From Tritrichomonas musculus (lineage: Eukaryota > Parabasalia > Tritrichomonadida > Tritrichomonadidae): DNA of 64,000 nucleotides. Numbering within the stretch: position 1 is the first letter of the stretch; every line of letters begins with the position of its first letter. Both the position numbers and the translations under genes were made by a program. Below are positions 48,534 to 58,937 of the stretch, piece by piece. The notes beneath the pieces were generated by a model that saw nothing but the letters and a program-made list of their open reading frames with translations, was not told where the DNA came from and did no database searches. The stretch is from contig JAPFFF010000006.1 in NCBI GenBank assembly GCA_039105265.1, positions 4,216,001 to 4,280,000 of the forward strand, read 5' to 3'.

Positions 48534-49080
48534 TTTTTTATGACTTTCTGACATCTTTGAAGTATTTTTTATGACTTCCTGTTCAAGATAAACTTTACAA
48601 TATTTGCAGCAATAGGGCTTTGGCTTTAGAGGTGATACAGATCTTCTAACATCAGCTCGATGTTGAACAAATCTTCTGCGACCAGTATTTCTGCTTTGGG
48701 TTTTAATTGTGCTTGTATCATCTTATAGTCATCATGGAAGTTGCTGCTGCTCTCCACATCAGAATTGTTGATCGAATCCGAGAATTCCACAAGCACGGCT
48801 CAAATCTACTTCGTGATTTCAACAACTCCAAATACAATGACTCAGGACTTTTATATTTCAGTCGACTGGAATATTTCTTGATAAGCAAAGGTGCCAATTC
48901 GGGACGATAATGAATGATTGCTAAAAATAAATGAAACAACTGTTTCAAGAATTGAAAATATTTTAAAAAGGAAGAGATGATCTTCAAAAAAATTGATTTG
49001 TCCATGAAATTGAAATTATAGAATCTGCTAAAGCACCATATCAAAGAAAATATTAAGCTTCTGATCAACATTACAAAACT
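48534..49080 (-). pseudogene. Flank of the Cys-rich relic beyond the mariner element
   Basis: On the minus strand at about 48550-48720 an open piece reads R-N-T-G-R-R-R-F-V-Q-H and then C-C-K-Y-C-K-V-Y-L, similar to the Cys-pair units at 43769-44106. Upstream pieces (to about 49071) have only short frames interrupted by stops. A 31-bp direct repeat (TATTTTTTATGAC... at 48532 and 48563) sits next to the insertion. Fragmentary; no function is assigned. Confidence 0.4.
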
Positions 49081-49592
49081 TTAGGATGTAGAAAATATCA
49101 ATTAATACTATTTTTTAATTCAATATTCAACTTATTTTTTATTTCTTCTTCTCTTTTTACATGCACTTTAAACTTACTTAGGAAATAACATTCTTTTTCA
49201 GCTGCAAGATCAGTTATAAATCAAAGGGAGAGCTTCCGTAATATATTCTTGATTACTGATCATGTAGCTGAAAAAAAGTTCTGTTTTAAAATTTACATAT
49301 AAAATTAAATTTTTACTATATCAAATATAAAACGCAAAAAAAAGAAAATGATGTGAAAAATTTGGTAATTCAATAAGTTGTTCAAAATTTTATTTTTTGA
49401 ATAGTATAACAAATTGTTATATGGCCAATTCTCTCATATTTTTAGGAAATCTTATTATATAGTAGTTATAATAAAAATAAAATACAAAAGTTTATCAATA
49501 TTCAGAAAATATTAAAAATATCGTAAAAATTGATACGATGTATACACAAAAATTCAATGGTAGAAACATTTATTCATTCAAAATAAAAACCA
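49081..49592. other. AT-rich region upstream of the Sel1 gene, with a small inverted repeat
   Basis: No gene was seen. An imperfect inverted repeat occupies about 49195-49276 (TCAGCTGCAAGATCAGT against ACTGATCATGTAGCTGA), with a 40-base AT-rich middle. It could be a short fold-back element or a structured upstream site. Confidence 0.5.
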
Positions 49593-50438
49593 ATGTCTAA
49601 AGCTGAAGGAGAAGTAAATTTAGCAGAATTGAAGGGGAAAGCTGACTCAGGCGATGCAAATTCAATGAATCTTTATGCACAGTCCCTTTTAATGAAAGAA
49701 AATTCTGATAAGCAAGAGGTAATAAAATATTTTAAGATGGCTATTGACAAAGGAAATACAGATTCGCTATATAATTTGGCTAGAATATATAACAGAGGTT
49801 TAGGAATTCCTGTTGACAAAAACGAAGCCATTAGATTATATAAATTAGCAATTGATCAAGGTCATGTTGATTCAATGTATGATTATGCGGGTATTTTATT
49901 AAAAGGCGATGGAGTTCCAGTTAATAAAGAGGAGGCATCAAAATATTTAAAAATGGCAGCAGATCTTGGAAAACCTCAAGCCATGTGCATATATGCCCTT
50001 AACCTTGAAAACGGGGATGGTGTTGAAGCTAATAAGCAAGAAGCTATCAGATATCTCAAAATGGCTATTGAAAAAGATAATGCTCAAGCTATGTGCAGCT
50101 ATGCATTGATGCTGTATACAGGCAATGGAATTCCTATGAATAGAGAAGAAGGATTAAAATATTTTAAAATGGCAGCAGATAAAGGTCTAATTAAAGCAAT
50201 GTATAATTATGGTTTCGCACTTATTAAAGGAGATGGTCCCCGCACTGATATTGAAGAAGGACTCAAATATTTAGAAATAGCAGCTGCAAATGGTAGTGAA
50301 GATGCACAAAGTTTATTGTATGATATTATTAATGAGTTTGGATTAACAATAAATGATGAAGAAAAAGACCAAAATGATGAAGAAAATAAAGCACAAGGCG
50401 ATGAAAAAGAAAAAACACCAAAAAATGATGAAAAATAA
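49593..50438 (+). CDS. Sel1-repeat protein
   Basis: A protein of 281 residues. Residues about 15-235 are six Sel1-like repeats of 36 residues, with the pattern A-(I/A)-x-x-G-x-x-x-(S/A)-M-Y-x-Y-A-x-x-L-x-x-G-x-G-(I/V)-P, forming TPR-like helix pairs for protein binding. The C-terminal 40 residues are Glu/Lys/Asp-rich and disordered. Unlike the gene at 2060-6475 it has no kinase domain. Its repeats are much closer to the Sel1 consensus (G-x-G-V-P-V-N-K-E-E-A). No signal peptide or membrane segment. Partners are unknown. Confidence 0.9.
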   Translation: MSKAEGEVNLAELKGKADSGDANSMNLYAQSLLMKENSDKQEVIKYFKMAIDKGNTDSLYNLARIYNRGLGIPVDKNEAIRLYKLAIDQGHVDSMYDYAGILLKGDGVPVNKEEASKYLKMAADLGKPQAMCIYALNLENGDGVEANKQEAIRYLKMAIEKDNAQAMCSYALMLYTGNGIPMNREEGLKYFKMAADKGLIKAMYNYGFALIKGDGPRTDIEEGLKYLEIAAANGSEDAQSLLYDIINEFGLTINDEEKDQNDEENKAQGDEKEKTPKNDEK

Positions 50439-52096
50439 TTAATAAAAAATATTTCTTTTTTTTTTAGAAGTATACTAATAGTATAATACTATCATTCATA
50501 TTAGGAAATACATTCATATTGAGGAAAATCTCTGAAAAGAAATGATTTGAAAAAATAATTTTATTCAATAATATTTAAATTGCTTTGTTCAATTCTGAGA
50601 GTTTGTTGAAATTGTAGTATAATCCCTATCTATACTATTTAAAGTAATTTTACTTTACATTTTTTTTTCTCGTGCATTTGCTAAAAACAACTTTATCTTG
50701 AAATCAATAAAACATCATTTTTTTAATAAAGTAGAAGGGTAGAAACTAGCGAATTTATAATAAGTATGGTTATAATTAATATATTTTACTTATTGACAGA
50801 TAATAAATTTAAATTATTAATTATGTTATATTTAATGCGCTAGAAAACAAGATATTACTATAAAAAATGATGACTTTTGAATTCAAATGCTGATCGTAAT
50901 AGGCAAATTTTTAACTTTGAATAATTTTGTTATAACTTTTCTATAAAAAGCATTTTATTAATCATTAATATCATAAAATATATCATATATTTGCTTTTTG
51001 GTTGGTATAAATTGGATTTTATTGCCTAATAAAGTTGGACTTAGCTATTGTAAATAAAATTAGATATGAAATTTTTTTGATGATTTGATGAAATGAAGCT
51101 CCAAAACATAAAATATCCTATTGAATATTGATAATCATCATTAGAAATTTATATTTTTTAAAAAATTAACTTAAATAAGTAAATCATATTTCTATTACGA
51201 AAAATGTAGCGCACCAAATTCAGTGAAATTTAGCCATCAGAAAATGCATATATAATAAAGATGATTTTATCAATATTTCAAAAATTTGTTATGAAATTGG
51301 AGAGAAAAGAAAGATTTGAAATTGAGAGGAAATCATATAAAGTTCTCAATTCTGATTTTAAAAAACATAAATTTCTCATTTAAATAAATAATTATAATAA
51401 ATCTAATAGATCAAAAATTTTATTATATTTGTGCTTAATAAAAATTCAAACAATAAATATAAAATATTCAAAATCAATCGTTTTTCGAAATCAAAATTTT
51501 GAAAAAATTATAAACGGTTTAGTGTCTACCGTTCTAATAAAGTGCTTCCAAAACAACTTTTTGAAAACATTTCAATTAAAACTCGTTGCTAAGTTGATTA
51601 TCGTTTTTGAAACCACTTTAAGTCCATAAATAAGTTATTTTTATTGAATTTAAACATTAAAAGACCAATGTCAACTTACATTTGATCTTTTTTTTGGGGG
51701 GAAAAAAAAAATCAAATTAAGGGTGTACTCTCCTTGATTTGAATAATTAAATGGCCACATCACATTAGGAGTAATTTTTGGCAAATTTAGTCGGATTTTG
51801 GTTTATAATAATAAAAAAAGGAACTTTATATAACCAACATAATATCCTTTTTAATAAGAAGGCATTTAAACAATTATTTTTTTAAAAAAAATAGTTATAT
51901 ATATAATATAATAATATGATTAAAAATTTATAAGACTGATTAACTTGAGAATATATTAAATCAGATTAATACAACATATCTTGAGATTTTTATGTGATTT
52001 CGCGATAAAATATATAAAAAAATTTATGATTCTGAAAAAGTTATAAAATAAAAATAATTGGTTATTTAAAAAGTGCTTTATTGATTTAAGTTTAAT
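50439..52096. other. AT-rich intergenic region, nothing recognised
   Basis: 1.66 kb of low-complexity AT-rich DNA. The only frame of any length (51429-51629, +) is low-complexity and unsupported. A short G6/A10 run near 51690-51710 stands out, without any surrounding gene or clear inverted repeat. Confidence 0.55.
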
Positions 52097-52862
52097 TTAA
52101 TTATTCATCATCTCTTCAATATTAGCTAAATAGCATTCCATTTCTTCACATTCTTCATCATTTTCCTCGTTATCTTCTTCTTCTTCTTCTTCTTCTTCTT
52201 CACTGTTTTTTCCCTCTTCGTTTGCATCATAAGTATATTCTAGTGATTCGTCATATTCATCTTCTTCTTCTAAGATTTCTTCAATCCATTCTTCTTCAGA
52301 ATCATCATCGTCTTCTGTTCCATTATATCCAAACTTTTTGAACCATGGATTTAAATTACTAATCTTCTTAGGCATTTTATGAATAATATAACGTCTTTTT
52401 GTTTTGGTAACTTTAGTTCTTGGCCTGCTTTGAATTCCTTTGTATAAACTACTTTCATTTTCTTTATCATGCTTTTCTCTTTTCATCCTTCTGATAGTTC
52501 TAACCATTTCTTTATACATTTCTGAATGCCTTTCATTCCTCCATTTCCATTTATCTTCTTCAATCTTGTTGAGTCTGTGAAAAACTTCTTTCGAAAGAGG
52601 TGGAAGCGATAGTTGTTCATATAATGTCATCGCCCAGTGTTTTTCGTTTACACTTAATATTGCAGCACATATACGAGGAGCCCAGCTTGATTTCCATGCT
52701 ATATTCTTATTTGCGAAATGCCCTTTCACTGCGTGCAAACTCTCGCACATCTGTGTAGAGTGGTATCGATCACATTTCAATAGAAGATCTTTTGTTTTCT
52801 CTAAGAAATCATCTAGAACTTGACGATTATTTCCAACGTCAATATCTTTCCAAGGTTTAAGT
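52097..52862 (-). pseudogene. Transposase-like gene truncated by the Maverick terminus
   Basis: The frame is open from the stop at 52097 up to about 52870, with no ATG near its beginning, so the 5' part is missing. The conserved part includes V-G-N-N-R-Q-V-L-D-D-F, C-D-R-Y-H-S-T-Q-M-C-E-S-L-H-A-V-K, K-N-I-A-W-K-S-S-W-A-P-R and A-A-I-L-S-V-N-E, a pattern resembling the C-terminal parts of some eukaryotic transposases (C-E-S-(L/F)-(H/N) ... K ... A-R ... A-x-x-x-N). The C-terminus is a long Asp/Glu-rich tail. Upstream the frame runs straight into GC-rich DNA that belongs to the Maverick end. Family assignment is weak; the truncation is clear. Confidence 0.5.
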
Positions 52863-53223
52863 AGTATATACGAGTCGGTTTCCGCGGGGCCACGCTACGC
52901 TTAAGCCCACACGTCAACACGAACTCGTGATAAAAATAAAAAATAAAAATAAAAAAAAATAAAAAAAATAAAAAAAATAAAAAAAAAAAATAAAAAAATT
53001 TTTCTTCAACTTGTTTTTTCTTGAAGTACTACTAGGGACCTAAACAACTACCTCGGGTCCCCACTACTTGTTGTTTCTTGAAGTACTACTAGGGACATAA
53101 ACAACTACCTCGGGTCCCCACTACTACTAGGGACCTAAACAACTACCTCGGGTCCCCACTACTACCGCCCATCTATAAAACGGCACAGGTACCTGCCCCG
53201 AGAATCTCGTGTATGACACCTAC
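52863..53223. repeat. Maverick terminal repeat region with internal tandem repeats
   Basis: After a GC-rich start (GTTTCCGCGGGGCCACGCTA) there is an (AAAAAT)n-like tract at 52930-52997. Three copies of a unit beginning ACTACTAGGGACCTAAACAA and ending GGTCCCCACTACT follow (about 53027-53165). In each unit AGGGACC and GGTCCC are inverted copies that can pair. Two units are also preceded by CTTGTT-TTTCTTGAAGT. Likely part of the terminal inverted repeat; its partner is outside the window. Confidence 0.65.
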
Positions 53224-56200
53224 TCATGGTAGTTTAGCATCGACTATTTCTTTACAGTACACATTATATGAATTAAATTTACTGCCTTCTTCAATGGTCA
53301 AACTCTCAATGATTATACTATTTAAACCTGGCAAACCATGTATTTGACAAATCATTTTATCATTTAGTTCGGAGTAACCATGGTAGTATATGCGAATGCT
53401 CAGGTTGCTTGTGATATCTTCATGAACAAACTCCCATGTCTTTTTCTCGATTATTTCATAATCCTTCTTTGCTGGAAGATAACGTCCATCCCATCTTTCA
53501 TTTGTGTTTGATTCACGGAAAGCACGAATTGTACATCCAAGCCTCAAAATTTTATTAAATACTTCAGGGTCGATTTGATGGTCATTCCATCCATAAATAT
53601 CAGTTTCGATTTTACTATAATTGTCTTCATTAATGACATTAGCCTTAGTTAAGTAGTTATCTGTATTGCCTTCAAGAGCAGCTAACCTAGCTTCCATTGC
53701 TGCTATAGTATCCTTTAATGTTGCATTCTCTCTCTCTAAATTTGATATTTTGCTATTTATTGTTACGATACTAGCAACATGTTCACCTACTAGAATAGCT
53801 AAATCTTGATGAGCTTTAGATGTATTATCTATTTTTGTTTTTACTTCCTCAAGCTCACTTTTTAATGCATAATTTGACAAATCAACTGGTTCTGGGATAT
53901 CTTTCTTTAATGCATACTCCTTTAGTACATCATTAACCTCATCAACTGTGGGGTATTCATTCATAATAGTAGCTATTGATTCATTATTGTCGTGGGATAT
54001 CTTTTCAAGTGAGTCTACCTTGTTGTTAAGTGCATCTATATCACATGTATATGCTATATCCTTAACCTCAAATGACATTCTCCTAACAGCACTATTTTCT
54101 TTAATGGCTATACCAGTAACTCTTACTTGCTGTGGGTTGGCTATAACTATTGTCTTGCCATTTAAGGTGCATGTTGGGAAGTAATCACTGCCCTCATATT
54201 GACTTATAGTACCACCTGCAATAGTAATAGTTATTATACACTCCTCATAGTCGATGTCATTAAACTCACTAACCTTCATAACCATTAGCCTTGCCTTAAT
54301 AGTACCATCTGTAATAACATCTTCAGCTTCAAGGTGTACTTCCTTATTAACAATACTACCTACTATATCAATAGTATCATCTCTTACTAAATCATTCTTA
54401 TCAACATAGTTATTATTTTCTACTTCCTCATTAACCTCATTTATTTTATCAGCTAATAGCCTAAATGCAGGTTTTAATGATTCCCTGAAGTGGTTGCATA
54501 AATCAATAGCATCTCGATATGTTGTTATCGTCTTTGAAATGTCTTCAGTTTCATCTGTATATTCAACAACTACCTTTTCTGCATCACACCAATCAATAAT
54601 AGGTGTTAAATCAGTTGTAGTTGACCTTCCTATTTTTAATGGAGGTAGGTTGCTTCCATCACCTAGATGAAACAAAGCATGTTCACCTTGTGATACACCT
54701 TCAATAGCAGAATCCACACCAGCCTTTGTAAATGTGATCCCTGTTCGAAACAATGTAAGACCAACATTAGCTATACTACCTACAGTTCCTATAACTCCAA
54801 ATGCTAGTGCTACATTTGATACTATTCTAACCTGGTCTATGTCTTCTTGTAAATGTTTAGTAATCCTTTTAGTCTCTCCCATTTCTGCATTTAACACATT
54901 TACTTTCGAGGTTATGTCCTTAACATCATAACTAACTTCATTAAAATTATTGGTTAATACATTTAAATCACTCCTCATGGTAGTAATATTATCAGCTGTT
55001 ATAATCTTTGAACTAGTAATATTGTAGTCTGTATATAAGGTAGTAGCTGCATTAGGATTTGGTGTTATTTCATAAAACTGTTGGTCTATAATGTACTTAA
55101 ATGCATTAGTTGATGAATCCCAATTAATTTCATCAATTGGGTCTGTATAATCCTTCCTCAAATATAATTTTATGTCTCTGGTTTCACCAACATCTAAGCA
55201 AAAGCCCCAATCATAGCTAATTGTCTCAATAGTATCAAGAACAGGTATAACATCAACAAATACCTCTCCATTCTTTTGTGCATGGAACCCATCAGGTTTG
55301 AATGATAACCTTGTTGCTGTAGAAGACTCACCTACGTATATATCTAAATATATCTTTTCAACCAAATCAGTTCTAATTCCTTCAGTACTATCCATCGATA
55401 TGTATAGAAGAACAGTGCCATAATAACCAGGATGTAATGAGTTTGATAAGCCATCAGTTAGGTGGTTCTCATATGCACATGTCATATTCCATTCACTACC
55501 ATCTTTAATAGTTCCATCTTTCATTTCTAGTTTAAATTCATTTTTGTAGTTCTTTAATAGTGAATGCATTAAACCATTTCCTTCATTAGTAATTATTGCT
55601 TCATGCATGTCTGTTTGTTTGACTGTTATCCAACAACCATAACAACTATTGGCTTTCTTAGTAGGTCGAATATTCCATTTATTAATGACTTTCCCATTAA
55701 GATGACCTTTCGCATTATCTCCTGACCAATACCCCTTATTCTCACGACTTTTATCAGTATTCCATTGTAGGTTCCATGTATTGCCAAAACAATGTTCCTT
55801 GAAGACAAAGTTTGATTTATCAGGTATTTCATAGTTATCAGGTACTTCATATACCATCTTATAATATTCGTCCTCTCCTATTTTTTCTTCTGTGATGATA
55901 GATGGTTTATAAAAGTAGTGAACATCGCTTTTATGGAGTTTTAATGCATTATCAGCTTCAATGATAGAACATTTTATTGCCTTATCTGTTTTTAATGCCG
56001 TCGGTTCATATTCATTCATAATACTTAGTTCACCATTTAGATATAAAGTATAAGGGTGAAAAGGTAGACTTTTGTCGAATGCTATATAATACCTATCATC
56101 TGTTGATGAGTTATCATTGATGGTACAATAATCATTCTCTTTATTGTAGGTAATAACTGGACAAACTATTTTACCATTTCTGGATGCTATATAGAACTCT

Positions 56201-58920
56201 TTTATGTACCGACCTCTTTCATCATATATTACATTCTTTCTTAATACTATCTTGAAGATAGGCTTATTCGAATTTAAAAAGGCTTGTTTTTGTAAATCGG
56301 GTACAAAGATGCCTAATAGGTTGCATTCGATATCATTGATAGTATTAGATAATGAGTATACATCCTTATTAGTAATAACAAATTCAGGTATACCTGATTC
56401 TAAAACAAAATTAGGGTCTGTTGTAGGAGTAGTGGGTGTTGTGCTTATCTTTCCATTTATTACTTTATAATCAACTAATGCTGAATTAATTTGTTTTCTA
56501 AATGTTTCTAATAACTCATCATCAGGTTCAATCACTATTATATTTCCATCAGGGTCAACAATTTCATCATTCTCTAATAACTGTGCACCATTTCCAACTA
56601 CCTTATTATATATCCAATCTAATCCATCAAAGAATAGACAAAAAATCGGGAAAATAACATACTCAACTGCAAGAACTCCAATAGTAACCAAGGCTGCACC
56701 CATGATGAAAGCTATTATTGTAATCCTCACCATATGAGGACAATTTTCCCAAAATGTTCCTTTTCCATCACTATCCTCACCTGTAAAGAATAAAAAGGTA
56801 TTTATACCAAACTTTTTAACTCCTTGCCATATTGTAGTAAATATCGTTTTCATCTTACTCCATACATTAGACCAAAATATTGGAAAAGAGGTATATGCTA
56901 CTTCATATATTTCATATCCTTTGCTCTTTAATGCATCAACTGTTTCGCTCGATGGTAATAGTTCACTAAATCGGTCAACAAGTTCATCAATATTATGGTC
57001 TATCTTACCAATATAATCACCTTTATTCTTTTCATAGTTTATTATCTTAACAATAACCTCTTTTGTACCATTATACCCCTTAAATAATAAATATGGTATT
57101 TCACTATTCCATAAAAAGTAGATGACATTATATATAACCTTTAATGTATTAGTTAACGCATAATCTATTACCTGATAAGATAAAATAAAAGGTGCAACAT
57201 TTATTACAACCATCGTTCCAATAATATTTACTAGCAGTTTTTGTAGTATTGCTGATGTTTGTTTACCTAATGTTATTATTTTTTTCACGGTTACATGTAC
57301 TGGTTCATTAGGTTTGATACGTGACTTTATAGTACTCTTTATTTTTTCAAATGCCTCAGACAATTCATCACCAGATGGAAAATAGAAGGTGTCACTACCA
57401 TCTCCAATAATTTGAATTTGGTCAGCAGCAGGTGGTGGATTAGGTTCTGGTTCTGGTGTAGGGTCTGGTGAAGGCTCTGGTGATTCCTCTACTATCTCTA
57501 TTTTAACAGGTCTTATTTCTGGTTCATTAGTTGTTTCATTAATTAGGCATATATATGGTGTTGTACCAAATGCTTCTAATAGGTCAGTGTATACGATAGT
57601 ATCACTATTGAGTTGATTTAATAATTCATTGATATTGTCATTTGTCGTGTTTGTTTGCTCAACAAATTCTTTAAAAGTGTTTATCTTCTTAGGCTTAATA
57701 TCATATATGGTTTCATTCGTAGTTGTGTTTGTTTCTTTTTCAACAACTTTAATAGGTTCTATTGCTGAAAAATCTATTGCTGTTTTGTTAATCCATTTAG
57801 ATATGTTATTATTATTTAGACTGATATTAGAGATAATATTATTTAAGCTTGTTAGAGGCTTTTGTTTAACTTCATAAGAGGTTGTTTTTGTTTCCTCATC
57901 TGTTTTTTCTTCTATGACCGAGAGATTATCTAATTGGGTAAAATCGATACCTGTTGTTTTAGTATTTTCTAATTTTGTCAACCATTTCTTAAGATTATCA
58001 TTGCTTGCATTTAACTGTGTTATTAAGTCTGTGAAGGTATCTACATGCTTATCTTCAAGCTTATATGTTATTACGGTTTCATCCCAAGGACCTGTACTCG
58101 TTTCATCTAGTTCCCCAGGATGATGTATTATTTTTGTTTCTTCTTTCCAGCATGATAGGTTTAGTTTTTTCTCAACAATTAAGATTTCAATTAAACATAA
58201 TGCTAATTTTTCGAATTCTTTAGTAAATTGTTTATATGTCTTTATTGGCACTTGGTCTTGTTCAAAATATCCATCGCCGATTCTTTTGATAATTGTTGCT
58301 ATGTCTGTATATGATGTATCAATGAGTTCAGTACCTAGAAATTCTTCTACATTAAATCCATCTATTTTATCCATAGTATCAAATATATAGTCAACAACAT
58401 TTTTCAAACCATCATAATTATTATTTAATGCTGCTACTAATTTGTTGTATGTACTAACATCAAGAGTTTGCTCTTTAACCTCATTAACGAAAATTGTTAA
58501 TTTCGCATCAGGTGCTACTACTGATGCACCCATAACATCAATTATATCCGTCTTCATTTTATTCAAGTATGTCTGTAAATTAGTAGTACTTGTTGAAATA
58601 CGTTCATATAGCTTCTTTAATGATGCTGCATAGTTCATCTCTTTTAATGTACCATCTGGGTTCCATGTAGTAATACCTTGTCCTTCCATAATATTAAGGT
58701 TACAAAATCCATCTAATCCTCCTTGCTTATCTAAATAATCACCAACTATCTTTTTATCTATTTCTGCTTTATTGTATAAACAGCTAAATGTTGGATAATC
58801 ATCTGGGTCCTCATTTCTTATAATATCAATATTACCTTCATCATTAACACTTATCTCAACATCCTTGTCTTTGAGCTTCTCTGCTTCATTTGATTGCAAA
58901 GAATAAAGTTTAATTGACAT
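53224..58920 (-). CDS. Giant Maverick protein with membrane segments and coiled coil
   Basis: A protein of 1898 residues from the first ATG (M-S-I-K-L-Y-S-L-Q-S-N). Order: helical/Asn-rich N-terminal region with repeated T-x-T-T-x-x-x-Y-x-(I/V)-K-P-K-like stretches; a Pro/Glu/Asp linker near 477-500; hydrophobic spans near 560-600 and 730-770; beta-rich middle; another hydrophobic Gly/Ala span near 1363-1393; a coiled coil near 1690-1745; and a compact C-terminal domain (I-Y-G-W-N-D-H ... R-F-R-like A-F-R-E-S-N). No enzyme motif was recognised. The architecture resembles a fibre or membrane-penetrating virion protein, but this is inference. It is divergent from the candidate minor capsid gene with only 17 bases between start codons. 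Confidence 0.65.
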   Translation of the reverse strand: MSIKLYSLQSNEAEKLKDKDVEISVNDEGNIDIIRNEDPDDYPTFSCLYNKAEIDKKIVGDYLDKQGGLDGFCNLNIMEGQGITTWNPDGTLKEMNYAASLKKLYERISTSTTNLQTYLNKMKTDIIDVMGASVVAPDAKLTIFVNEVKEQTLDVSTYNKLVAALNNNYDGLKNVVDYIFDTMDKIDGFNVEEFLGTELIDTSYTDIATIIKRIGDGYFEQDQVPIKTYKQFTKEFEKLALCLIEILIVEKKLNLSCWKEETKIIHHPGELDETSTGPWDETVITYKLEDKHVDTFTDLITQLNASNDNLKKWLTKLENTKTTGIDFTQLDNLSVIEEKTDEETKTTSYEVKQKPLTSLNNIISNISLNNNNISKWINKTAIDFSAIEPIKVVEKETNTTTNETIYDIKPKKINTFKEFVEQTNTTNDNINELLNQLNSDTIVYTDLLEAFGTTPYICLINETTNEPEIRPVKIEIVEESPEPSPDPTPEPEPNPPPAADQIQIIGDGSDTFYFPSGDELSEAFEKIKSTIKSRIKPNEPVHVTVKKIITLGKQTSAILQKLLVNIIGTMVVINVAPFILSYQVIDYALTNTLKVIYNVIYFLWNSEIPYLLFKGYNGTKEVIVKIINYEKNKGDYIGKIDHNIDELVDRFSELLPSSETVDALKSKGYEIYEVAYTSFPIFWSNVWSKMKTIFTTIWQGVKKFGINTFLFFTGEDSDGKGTFWENCPHMVRITIIAFIMGAALVTIGVLAVEYVIFPIFCLFFDGLDWIYNKVVGNGAQLLENDEIVDPDGNIIVIEPDDELLETFRKQINSALVDYKVINGKISTTPTTPTTDPNFVLESGIPEFVITNKDVYSLSNTINDIECNLLGIFVPDLQKQAFLNSNKPIFKIVLRKNVIYDERGRYIKEFYIASRNGKIVCPVITYNKENDYCTINDNSSTDDRYYIAFDKSLPFHPYTLYLNGELSIMNEYEPTALKTDKAIKCSIIEADNALKLHKSDVHYFYKPSIITEEKIGEDEYYKMVYEVPDNYEIPDKSNFVFKEHCFGNTWNLQWNTDKSRENKGYWSGDNAKGHLNGKVINKWNIRPTKKANSCYGCWITVKQTDMHEAIITNEGNGLMHSLLKNYKNEFKLEMKDGTIKDGSEWNMTCAYENHLTDGLSNSLHPGYYGTVLLYISMDSTEGIRTDLVEKIYLDIYVGESSTATRLSFKPDGFHAQKNGEVFVDVIPVLDTIETISYDWGFCLDVGETRDIKLYLRKDYTDPIDEINWDSSTNAFKYIIDQQFYEITPNPNAATTLYTDYNITSSKIITADNITTMRSDLNVLTNNFNEVSYDVKDITSKVNVLNAEMGETKRITKHLQEDIDQVRIVSNVALAFGVIGTVGSIANVGLTLFRTGITFTKAGVDSAIEGVSQGEHALFHLGDGSNLPPLKIGRSTTTDLTPIIDWCDAEKVVVEYTDETEDISKTITTYRDAIDLCNHFRESLKPAFRLLADKINEVNEEVENNNYVDKNDLVRDDTIDIVGSIVNKEVHLEAEDVITDGTIKARLMVMKVSEFNDIDYEECIITITIAGGTISQYEGSDYFPTCTLNGKTIVIANPQQVRVTGIAIKENSAVRRMSFEVKDIAYTCDIDALNNKVDSLEKISHDNNESIATIMNEYPTVDEVNDVLKEYALKKDIPEPVDLSNYALKSELEEVKTKIDNTSKAHQDLAILVGEHVASIVTINSKISNLERENATLKDTIAAMEARLAALEGNTDNYLTKANVINEDNYSKIETDIYGWNDHQIDPEVFNKILRLGCTIRAFRESNTNERWDGRYLPAKKDYEIIEKKTWEFVHEDITSNLSIRIYYHGYSELNDKMICQIHGLPGLNSIIIESLTIEEGSKFNSYNVYCKEIVDAKLP

Positions 58921-58937
58921 TTTTTGGATATAATAAA
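58921..58937. promoter_or_regulatory. 17-bp gap between two divergent start codons
   Basis: The ATG of the giant protein gene (58918-58920, -) and that of the capsid-like gene (58938, +) are separated by 17 bases (TTTTTGGATATAATAAA). Promoter elements of each gene must overlap the other gene's coding sequence, or the transcripts overlap, or the true start of one lies downstream. Confidence 0.5.

Noticed and set aside
48707-48910. 67-codon plus-strand frame beyond the mariner element
   Set aside because: The minus strand there carries the Cys-pair relic; this frame has no recognisable content.
51429-51629. 66-codon plus-strand frame
   Set aside because: Low complexity, isolated, no motif.
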